This document shows positions 35,201 to 43,162 of a DNA stretch of 64,000 bases, one piece after another. Position numbers and translations under genes: made by a program. Source of the stretch: Stomoxys calcitrans (lineage: Eukaryota > Arthropoda > Insecta > Diptera > Muscidae); assembly GCF_963082655.1 (NCBI RefSeq), contig NC_081553.1, forward strand, positions 124,764,578 through 124,828,577, read 5' to 3'. Below the pieces are notes generated by a model that was not told where the DNA came from, did no database searches, and saw only the letters and a list, made by a program, of their open reading frames with translations. Within the stretch, counting starts at the first letter, position 1. The number at the start of each line of letters is the position of its first letter.

Positions 35201-37518
35201 TCGTTCAACGACTTACTTTCACGTGAATGGCTACTGCCATCAAAAACAACGCGTAGCTTCGTCGTGGTACTACTCTCCTTAAGAACACCATGGTGCGGTA
35301 AGAAGTAGGAATCTTGACGAACATCACTAGGATAAACGCCAATCTTCGACATGTGGCCCAAATTCTCATATTCCTTGAGAAATTTGGTGTAGCTTTCGCA
35401 AAATAATGGTTTCCTGGAAAATGATATTTCCAGTTGTTTCAAACGTCGAAGTGCATTGAGCACATTGTTCTGAAGAGTAGGACTGGAGCCGTCCTTCAGT
35501 ATAGACCGAAAGGGCAATTTCACCACGTATCGACCAGATACTGTTCGAGTTGTGGTAGCTTCAAAAAACTCCTCACATGCCTCCTCCTCCTCAGTAAACT
35601 TCCTTTTGGGGAGGACCTCCTCCTGTTCCCAGAAGGATCTCAAAATATGGTCCAAGTGTACATTATGAATGTGTATCTGGTGTGAAGACACGGAATTGCT
35701 GGGTCCTGAAAACACCCAACCAAAATGAGTGTTCTGAAAGAACAAATCATTATGTACAAAAGACTCCGTTGGAATCTTAATTTTCGAACAAATGTCCGAT
35801 CCTAGAATTATATCTATGGAATCGGATCTGTAAAAAAAGGGGTCAGCCAAGCTCTCCAATTCGATATTCGGAAGGGAAATATATCTAGAGGACAAGTCTG
35901 GAGTGTAAGACGACAAGCTTGAAAGAACAAGGGCAGAACAGGACAGAACTAGCTCTTCTTTAAGTGTGTACAAATCAAGTTGTACAGAAAATTTCGACAT
36001 GTTCTCGCTACCATTTCCAATACCAACGACTTTGCAATGCGACCTTACCTTCTCAAGACCTATAAGTTGAACTGTGGACTCCGAAATCAAACTACCTTGA
36101 GATCCAGGGTCTAGTAGCGCCCTCAACGTAAATTTGCCACGATTTGTCACAACCCTAAGCCTTATCGTGTAAAGTAAAACAGAGTGAAACGCCTGAGCAC
36201 TATGCGAAGCCATCTGGGTAGGTGCATTACCTGAACAACCAGTAGGACCAGCCCTGGTTAGAGGACCGTCCGAATGCAGCACCGTATGGTGTAGCTGCTT
36301 GCATGTGATACAACGGAAAGGAGATTTGCAATTGTTGTGGTCATGCCCGACCACAAAACAATTTTGGCAAGCGTTCTTCTTTGAGAGAAAATTAACCTTA
36401 TCGCTCAAGGGCAATGCTAAAAATTTAAAACACTTTGCGAGACTGTGAGGTTTCTCGCAGAATGCGCAAAGAATAGGTTTTGGTTTGGAAAACTGTCCAG
36501 AATTGCACGAAGCCTTCCGCACCTGCGCATTAGATTTCGAATTATTATTACTTTTATTTCTACCCTTAGTGGGATATTGTTTATCAGATGGGAACTCATC
36601 GGTCATAGACTCCAGCGTTCGGAAAGTTCTTTCCAAGAAAGAGAAGAGTTCGGAAATGAGGGGGATTTCGGTAGAGGATTTCAAAGACTGTTCCCAATCC
36701 CTGCGGGATTGAAGATCCAGTTTCTGCACGAGCAAATGGATAAGAAGAGGATCCCACGTGCTGGCATCTATATTCAAATTTTGTAAAGAGGACAAACACT
36801 CTTGAGCAGAATCAAGAAGTGTCTTAATGGACTGAAATCCACCATCTGATTTCGGTATATTAAACAACCTAGAAATCAAGTTTCCCACAAGCATACGCCT
36901 ATTATGGTATCTTGATTCTAATATCTTCCACGCCGAGTCATAATTTGCCTCTGTGGCTGAAATATTCTTTATCAGATTTGCCGCCTCGCCACCAAGGGTA
37001 CTACGCAAATAATAAAACTTCTGTATCTTATTGAGGGATTCGTTTTGGTGAACAAGGGAAAAATATATGTCCCGAAATGGGATCCATTCCATATATTCCC
37101 CTGTGAATCTAGGCAGCGTGATCTTGGGAAGTTTAGAGTCTGATCCTATCGTCATATCAGAGCGACCGTGATGAGTCACAAATGTGCTAGACATAGGAGA
37201 CTGCATAACATTATGACCCGCATTAGAGTCGATAATTTTACCCTTAAAAGAGAGATACCTCTCAGAAAAATCAAAATACACGTCATCACTGATATATGGA
37301 ACGTCATTAGAATTCAAAGATGTGTCGTGAATAAGCCTCACTATCGTATCATGCTGTGCCTCGAATCGATTAAAAATATCATCAACCCTTTGGCCCAATG
37401 CATCTACATAACCATGAGTTTTCTCGGCAGGATTTTTGGCATCGAAACGACTTTCATATTTAATCAATAAATCTAACAAGTCGCGTTGCTCCTTTATAAA
37501 AGTGGCCAGTTCACTCAT
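32299..37518 (-). CDS. gag-pol: BEL/Pao Gag-Pol polyprotein (1739 aa)
   Basis: The ATG at 37516-37518 (context TTAACC-ATG-A) is the first methionine. The open frame extends five codons upstream without another ATG. Residues are numbered from this ATG. The Gag half holds the DUF1759-like region (about 130-310). Knuckles: CAFCEKPHSLAKC (about 351-363), a CX2CX4HX4C at C384-C387-H392-C397, and a third partial CITC..H. The retropepsin-like A17 site is LLDPGSQ (D470). RT has FSADIEKMFRQ (D802) and YVDD (878-881). RNase H acids: D1055 (FCDAS), E1098 (RLELC), D1129 (WSDSS). Integrase has the zinc HHCC at H1360, H1365, C1395, C1398 and the catalytic triad D1430, D1496, E1549. A DUF5641-like C-terminus follows (about 1625-1730). 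Gag and Pol share one frame with no shift. No stop or lost catalytic residue was found. Confidence 0.97.
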   Translation of the reverse strand: MSELATFIKEQRDLLDLLIKYESRFDAKNPAEKTHGYVDALGQRVDDIFNRFEAQHDTIVRLIHDTSLNSNDVPYISDDVYFDFSERYLSFKGKIIDSNAGHNVMQSPMSSTFVTHHGRSDMTIGSDSKLPKITLPRFTGEYMEWIPFRDIYFSLVHQNESLNKIQKFYYLRSTLGGEAANLIKNISATEANYDSAWKILESRYHNRRMLVGNLISRLFNIPKSDGGFQSIKTLLDSAQECLSSLQNLNIDASTWDPLLIHLLVQKLDLQSRRDWEQSLKSSTEIPLISELFSFLERTFRTLESMTDEFPSDKQYPTKGRNKSNNNSKSNAQVRKASCNSGQFSKPKPILCAFCEKPHSLAKCFKFLALPLSDKVNFLSKKNACQNCFVVGHDHNNCKSPFRCITCKQLHHTVLHSDGPLTRAGPTGCSGNAPTQMASHSAQAFHSVLLYTIRLRVVTNRGKFTLRALLDPGSQGSLISESTVQLIGLEKVRSHCKVVGIGNGSENMSKFSVQLDLYTLKEELVLSCSALVLSSLSSYTPDLSSRYISLPNIELESLADPFFYRSDSIDIILGSDICSKIKIPTESFVHNDLFFQNTHFGWVFSGPSNSVSSHQIHIHNVHLDHILRSFWEQEEVLPKRKFTEEEEACEEFFEATTTRTVSGRYVVKLPFRSILKDGSSPTLQNNVLNALRRLKQLEISFSRKPLFCESYTKFLKEYENLGHMSKIGVYPSDVRQDSYFLPHHGVLKESSTTTKLRVVFDGSSHSRESKSLNDELSPGPALQNDLPGILTRWRRHRIAFSADIEKMFRQIDVCPGHRKFQQILWRFSPFDEISIYELNTVTYGTASAPYLAIRVLQRLAHDYRDRYPVAARVLLQDSYVDDVISGSDSIDNVKPLYKDLCTLLDEGGCNLRKWVTNSKELLAVIPEEHRGTSVNLNFDRDNVVRTLGIQWNTATDSFFFEVNLDKDPIASKRRILSESARLYDPLGWLTPITVVAKSLFKQLWEHGVDWDDNVPREIEDLWFRHRASLPKLANLAIPRWIQWNQNSESELHCFCDASSVAYAAVVYVRIVTANDTFVHLLQAKSKVSPIKTVSIPRLELCAAALGVKLARKVQESLADLGVRNVFYWSDSSTVLSWIHKSPSNWTVYVANRVADIQRCSNPIQWRYVPSALNPADCASRGIQAEELIGNRTWWFGPHFLYGPQSSWPESLPNLCTSKEERAVKITTNVATEKAYPELLSKFSKLHTLLRITSLCFRFCHNCKHPDERITGPLSIGDVNKTLMIFVRITQEIDFPEELSRLSARKVIAQSPILKLMPFLDETGIIRVGGRLQNSNFPYDVKHPLVLAKSNPLSVLIISDAHERTLHGGVTLTMSYVNRRYWIISGNQLAKRVINRCLKCFRFAAKTSQQIMGNLPQARLMITRPFKHSGVDYAGPITIKTSNLRSTVTSKGYICLFVCMVTKAIHLEAVTSLTTNAFLSAFRRFVSRRGACTDLYSDCGTNFVGASKELQVLFEKSQKSLPEEVLQALSQNCTTWHFIPPASPNFGGLWEAGVKSVKYHLKRIIGERNLTFEELTTLLCQIEGCLNSRPLCPLSSDPSNFEALTPAHFLVGEPTICIPEESLLETNINLLSRWKCVEKMKQHFWKRWRNEYVNRLQARPKWLKSRSEPTIGDLVLVVDERCGPGQWLLGRIEETHPGPDGRTRVVSVLIKNKLVKRPISKICLLPENATSLVDTNIKSTA

Positions 37519-37850
37519 GGTTAATTCGCGCACAAACGTTCACTAAAAGGGCTTTCCAAGCACCAAATCAAGGCAAATGAATAAAGCGAAACAAAAAAAA
37601 AAAAAAAACACTTCCACCAAGATTAACGCAGTTATAGAAATTCCAATTTAAATCCAATATCAAATACGCGAAAACTATGCCAATCTATGTCCAAAGAACT
37701 TATTAAGCACTAAGCAATAATTTTCGTTCACCAAAACACAATTAACTTATTCTTTCCGTCAAGAAAAATGCAAAGAGAAGCTTAAAAAAAAATATGAAAA
37801 GTTTAATTACTTTGTTTAGCAAAATAATAGAACAAAAACCGACACGAGGT
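37519..37850 (-). other. BEL/Pao leader between primer site and Gag
   Basis: A 332-bp leader, A/T-rich, with an A-run at about 37591-37608. It would hold any packaging signal, but none can be recognised by eye. Confidence 0.7.
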
Positions 37851-37868
37851 TCCCGGGTTTCGGCACCA
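37851..37868 (-). other. primer binding site, tRNA-Phe type
   Basis: The plus strand reads TCCCGGGTTTCGGCACCA, identical to my recollection of the 3' end of insect tRNA-Phe(GAA) with CCA, so the element RNA pairs with it over 18 nt. It lies 6 nt inside the 5' LTR (spacer ATAAAA on plus). The tRNA match is from recall of the Drosophila tRNA. Confidence 0.88.
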
Positions 37869-37874
37869 ATAAAA

Positions 37875-38685
37875 TGTAAAGAAGTATCACCAAAAAAACT
37901 CCCTTTCGTCTTTCAAAGAAATAAAGCACAGAAAATAATCTTTCCTCAAAAAACAAAAAGGTTTCAAATTTTATTTGGCTGTAAAAAGGGTTACAAGCTT
38001 GAATACTTAAGTGTTGTCTGCTCGATGGTCGAAAAAGAAGAGATCGACTTCACACAAAATTCTAGCTAAGGGACTTCAAAAGAAATTACTTTCAAGTATA
38101 TAAAATTATTATTTACAAAATACCTAAATAGCTTAAAGTGTTATATTTATAAGTACATAGCAAAATTTGTTTCTACATATCGATCATATGAATAAATAGT
38201 TTCGCTAGAAGCAACGAACGCCCACCAAAGTAGCAAAACCGGTGGTGGAAGGGAGAGACTATCTGATTTGCATTCTAATCTGCTTACTGGTAACTCTTAA
38301 CTCCCAAAGGGCTTGGCATGATGTATTATACTAAAACACCCGATCGTTAATGACAAAGGGGGAAGGTGCGACGCACAAGCTGCCAGGGATTCAGGTAAGA
38401 TTTAATCGGTAAAGGGGGAATCGTTATCACCGAAGCAGATTAGCACGCACAAAGATCAAACTGCGTATACTGATGAGTATTTGAATAAATACGCACAAAT
38501 AATAATTAATTACGATAAAAACATAAGTATTTCAAATTACTGAATATTAAACTGCATACATGATTATGGCTATAATAATAATAATAACGTGGTGAGGTGT
38601 GTTTTTTTATGATGACGGTTTGGTGGTGAATGGGGTGAAACGTTAATGTAATGTTGGGTTGGGAAAATATATGATTTTGCCAACA
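37875..38685 (-). repeat. 5' LTR of the BEL/Pao element (811 bp)
   Basis: Begins TGTAAAGAAG and ends TTTTGCCAACA on plus. It is a direct copy of 31303-32113 at an offset of 6572 bp. It should contain the promoter, but I could not place a TATA box or start site with confidence. Confidence 0.96.
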
Positions 38686-38690
38686 AAGAT
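38686..38690. repeat. target-site duplication, right (AAGAT)
   Basis: Partner of 31298-31302. Confidence 0.93.
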
Positions 38691-38865
38691 ATTGTCAGTG
38701 TTAAAAGAAAAATTTATGTTTGTCACAAATTTTTGCAAGAATTTATCTCAAAAAACATGTACTTTTATCGCAAACGAAATCCAACGTTTTTCAGAAAAAA
38801 AAAAATTACTTGGCGAAATTTTCTTTTATGTAAAGTGAATTATTTTTTTTCGTGTAGACGACTTC

Positions 38866-39335
38866 AAATTGAGAGCAGAGACAACAGAGGACATGTTGAG
38901 GAGAGACTCCTGAATTTAGAAATAATGGGGTTGATCGAAGGCTTATCATCACTGAATTTATGGTAAAGGAAGCCTTGAGGAGCTCCCAACCATTAGCACG
39001 GAAGGAGGCAGACTATCTGGCGCCCCACCTGGCCGTAATTTGATAGCGTGTCTTATACATACATATACTCTGAAAGCCTGGCAGGAGGCAAGAGTGGTAT
39101 TTATAGTCAAGTAGGGTAAGGCAAGTTATGGGACACTAAAGGCCTACAGACCTTTAAGCCTTACCGTATTGTGGATATTATAATAAAGAGTAGGACATCC
39201 AGCGAACAGCTTACAAACAGAATGCAGATGTCAAGGGAATGTCGATGGAGACTGACCTTCAGGAGGTTGCGTATTAAATTGAAGAAAACTTCGATGCCAC
39301 GACGTACACATCTGTAATTGCCACAGAAAAATGTC
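38866..39335 (+). mobile_element. LINE-R remnant, RT 5' part (split by insertion)
   Basis: Frame-shifted translations show LARKEADYLAPHLAV, LKAYRPLSLT and a terminal DATTYTS that corresponds to KTYTL just before RT motif A. The next expected block (VCIDIE) appears only at about 41156, so 39336-41152 was inserted here. Confidence 0.7.
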
Positions 39336-39625
39336 TGTTATTACACAAAAACACATTCATTGGGAAAAAGTACAGCTTATAGACAGGGTTGTCGAGCATG
39401 GTTTATGTGGTAATTGTAACCTAGATGCGTTTTCGCAATTAATGCGATTCAAATACAACATACCAACGCACGAAGCCATCACACCTAATATGGTTGAATA
39501 GTCTTCTAACCAAAGACTAAACGCGTCCCATAGTGGTTGGTGTGTGTTCCTATCTTTAGCTTTCCTTATCCATTTGCAATCTCCGATCATTGAGCTCGTC
39601 TCAAAAGAGAAACAAACAAAAAAAA
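39336..39625. other. 290-bp insert of unknown origin
   Basis: It lies between the interrupted LINE-R and the DINE-B and matches neither. It contains no ORF above about 60 codons that ends inside it and no recognisable ends. It may be a fragment of another element. Confidence 0.4.
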
Positions 39626-41152
39626 CAAGTAAAAAAGCGTTAAGTTCGGCCGGGCCGAACTTTGGATACCCACCACCTCGGGTATATATGTAAACCACCT
39701 TTCATCAAAATTCGGTGAAAATTTTATACCTTACGTCCCATATCAGTTATATCCAAATATGTTCCGATTTGGACCAAATACTAATAAGTACATTAGCTAT
39801 ATCTAAAAATAAACCGATCTGAACTATATACGACACGGATGTCGAAAAGCCTAACATAAGTTCTTGTGCCAAATTTCAGTGAAATCGGATTATAAATGCG
39901 CCTTTTATGGGGCCAAGACATTAAATCGAGATATCGGTCTACATGACAGCTATATCCAAATCGGGACCGATTTGAGCCAAGTTGCATAAAAATGTGGAAG
40001 AGCCTAACACAAAGCACTGTCCCAAATTTCAGCGAAATCGGACAATTAATGTCGCTTTTATGGGCCAAAAACCTTAAGTCGAGAGATCGGTCTATATGGC
40101 AGCTATATTCAAATCTGGACCGATCTGGGCAAAATTAAGGAAGGACATCGATGAACCTAACCAAACTCACTGTCTTAAATTTCAGCGGAATCGGACAATA
40201 AATGCGTCTTTTATGGCCCCAAAACCTAAAATCTGGATATCGGTCTATATGGCAGCTATATCTAAATCGGGACCGATCTGTGCGATATAGCAGAAGTATG
40301 TCAAGGGGCTTAACATAACTCACTGTCCCAAATTTCGGCGTCATCGGACAATAAATGAGCATTTTATGGACCCAAAACCATAAATCAAGAAATCAGTCTA
40401 TATGACAGCTATATCCAAATCTGAAGCGATCTGGACCAAATTGAAGAAAGATGTCGAAGGGCCTAACACAACTCACTGTCCCAAATTTCAGCAAAATCGG
40501 ACAATAAATGTGCCTTTTATGGGACTAGCACCATAAATCGGAGGATCGGTCTATATGGCAGCTATATCCAAATCTGGACCGATCTGAGCCAAATTAACGA
40601 TGAATGTCGATGGGCCTTACACAACTCACTGTCCCAAATTTCAGCGAAATCGGATAAAAAATGTGGCTTTTATGGGCCTTAGACCCTAAATCGGCGGATC
40701 GGTCTTTATGGCAGCTATATCCAAATCTAGACCGATCTGAGCCAAATTGACGAAGGATGTCGAAGGGCCTAACACAACTCACTGCCCCAAATTTCAGCAA
40801 AATCGGATAATAAATGTGGCTTTTATGGGCCTAAGACCCTAAATCGGCGGATCGGTCTATATGGGGGCTATATCAAGATATAGTTCGATATAGCCCATCT
40901 TCGAACTTAACCTGCTTATGGACAAAAAAAGAATCTGTGCAAAATTTCAGCTCAATATCTCTATTTTTAAAGACTGTAGCGTGATTTCAACAGACAGACG
41001 GACAGACGGACGGACATGTCTAGATCGTCTTAGATTTTTACGCTGATCAAGAATATATATACTTTATAGGGTCGGAAATGGATATTTCGATGTGTTGCAA
41101 ACGGAATGACAAAATGAATATACCCCCATCCTTCGGTGGTGGGTATAAAAAG
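39626..41152 (-). repeat. DINE-B with about seven regular 153-bp steps
   Basis: The 3' terminus is AAGTTCGGCCGGGCCGAACT near 39642 and the head is CCTTCGGTGGTGGGTATAAA at 41130-41150. The unit phase (C of GGCAGCTATA or its variant) falls at 39947, 40100, 40253, 40406, 40559 and 40712, and the equivalent position at 40865, exactly 153 bp each. The core with GGACGGACATGTCTAGATCG is at about 41.0 kb. It is closely similar to the copy at 18.9-20.4 kb but more regular. Confidence 0.94.
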
Positions 41153-42545
41153 GTATGCATTGACATCGAGGATGCTTTTTACATGTACGGACCGACAGAT
41201 TGATCCAATCCTAAGACCAGAACGGGGTTAACCAGGTCCTAAGAGAGTGGATAAACTATATGCTAAGGAACAAGTGGAAAAATTGTGCTATTACGATAAA
41301 GGAGAAATAACCGCAGGGCACACCACAGGGAGTATTTAGTCGACACGCCTATGGGTGATCACCATAAGTAACCTATTGCGGATTCTGACCGATAAGAGGT
41401 TCGAATTCCTCAGCTACGCAGAAGATTTTTAATACTTCTAAGAGGTAAGGATCTGAATCAGTTATCCAAAAAGGCCGAAAGGATCTTGGAAATGGCATAC
41501 GCCTGGGATAGACCAGGGGTCCCTAGGTTAACCTGAAGAAAGCTTTAATCTGCCTGTTTACGAGGAAGACGAAGACGGGCCAATTTGATGCACCGCGTTT
41601 CCTGAACAAAAAGATTTCGATAGCTGAAAAGTTGAACAAATTTGAAGCTATGTTGGACAGGAATCTGAATTAGAAATATCACATTCAGAAGCATACCGAG
41701 AAGGTTCACAGATTTTGGGCACTATGTAGATGGGCTGTTGGCTCGAAATGGGCTTGAATCTCTACAGGAATGTAATAAAACCAATACTTACAAACGCCTC
41801 ATTAGTTTGGTGGACTATGATGGAGTCAAAGTGAAACATAAGATTAATACAACAGGTTCGGAGAACATGCTGTCTTGGCATAGGCTGGGCAATGAGGACC
41901 ACAGCCACTAGGGCACTGGAGACTATTCTATTTAGATATCCGACCCATGGACCTACAAGTTAAGTGTGAGACAGCCAATGCGGCTGTGGCACCTAAGGCG
42001 ATGGGAGAATGGATAGAGTATAGGAGCAGATCATACTATCGGGGTATAATAGAGGTGACGATCGGATATCCGAGAGCAGTTTTACTGCCAGCGGCACAGA
42101 CTTGGAATGACGGAAATCTGTTATTGTTATCAATGGATGGATCAAAGCTAGAGGACAGAGTGAGCCTCGGGGTCTACATAGAGAACCCATGGACTGAAAT
42201 CTGTTTTCGACTGTCTGACCATAATACCGAGCGATCATGATCGGAATGCGTGAGGTGGGGCTAACGCGAGGACTTCGAGTGTGAATATCTCTATTGACCG
42301 TAAATTGGCCATCAGTGCAATAACAAACAGGATGGTAACGTTACGAACAGTCTTGGAGGGTAAGAAGGAGATAAACGCCTTCTCTGAGAATAGCAGGATC
42401 CACATTGTTTGGGTGCCGGGCCTTAGCGGAAGGGAGGATGAAAGAGCAGATGATTTGGTAGTGAGGCCAGAGGACTGCAGTCAATAAACTTGGTTAACCC
42501 AAAGCCTTTCGGGTCGACGCTGACCGAGTTAAGGACGTGGGATTG
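41153..42545 (+). mobile_element. LINE-R remnant, RT palm through RNase H
   Basis: It continues from 39335: VCIDIEDAF-type motif A at 41155; a shifted YAED-like box (about 41.41 kb) where YADD is expected; FLNKKISIAEKLNKFEAMLD; then RNase H with SMDGSKLEDRVSLGVYIENP (42.13-42.19 kb) and IHIVWVPGLSG (about 42.4 kb). It ends at GTTAAGGACGTGG, the point equivalent to 10.75 kb in the larger copy. Multiple stops. Confidence 0.82.
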
Positions 42546-42660
42546 TAAATGGGCCAAATGGGTATTGCTGCCATATAAACGGATCTCCCGATTTGACTTC
42601 TTAAGCCTCTGGAGGGCGTAATTACTATCTGATATGGCTGAAATTATGAACGTAGGGTGG
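42546..42660 (+). repeat. DINE-A unit fragment
   Basis: One unit (CTGCCATATAAACGGATCTC, GATTTGACTTCTTAAGCCTC) next to the LINE-R end. Confidence 0.75.
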
Positions 42661-42956
42661 CGTCTCGAAAGCTTTGTAGTTGGCGAACAGTTGGCAATAT
42701 CTAGCTGTCTTAGGGCAACAGGAATACTCTCAGGAAGAACGAACCTCTCAAATTGGCTAAAATATCTCTACGGACATTGCATCATTAGAAGTATTACATG
42801 GACTTATTCCCATAACCAGCCATACTGGGCTTATGGTGTTTGTTAAGCAAACAATTATTGCTAGCAACATAGTGGTCCAACAACGCATTGACTACCGATG
42901 CAACCTAGCAACGGGAAAAAATAACAATAAAATGGAAACGAGCAATATTAACAACA
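42661..42956 (+). other. 5' flank of the FANK1-like gene
   Basis: This would hold the promoter and 5' UTR. I see no clear TATA box or initiator. An upstream ATG at 42932 (context ATAAA-ATG-G) opens a 30-codon frame that overlaps the assigned start in a different frame. Confidence 0.4.
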
Positions 42957-43162
42957 ATGACGAAAACCTCACAAAAAGATGGTCTGCAAATTACCACAGA
43001 AGAGGAACTCGAAAGGAATTCTGATATTAAAACTGCATTTATTGTGCAAATTATAAAAGAATCTGTAAATAGCATTTCACTGGAATGGAGCTGTGTGGAG
43101 GGTGCCCAAGTTTACAGAATTGAAAAGCACCACAAAACAGAGGGTTGGACCAAAGCCGATTG
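42957..43162 (+). CDS. FANK1: FANK1-like exon 1
   Basis: Starts at ATG in the context ACAACA-ATG-A, which fits fly start sites. It encodes an acidic N-terminus (ITTEEELERN) and the first strands of the fibronectin domain, and ends CCGATTG before GTAATA. Phase 2. Confidence 0.75.

Larger units (their letters stand above)
31303..38685 (-). mobile_element. complete BEL/Pao LTR retrotransposon
   Basis: A 7383-bp element on the minus strand. In element order: 5' LTR (37875-38685), tRNA-Phe primer site, leader, one Gag-Pol frame, a 173-bp 3' region, polypurine tract, 3' LTR (31303-32113). LTRs start TGT and end ACA. Target duplication is AAGAT. Every structural part needed for a BEL/Pao cycle is visible and the single frame is unbroken, so this copy is young and may be autonomous. 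No envelope-like frame exists between pol and the 3' LTR. It sits between a DINE-A and a LINE-R relic, in DNA with no gene. Confidence 0.96.
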
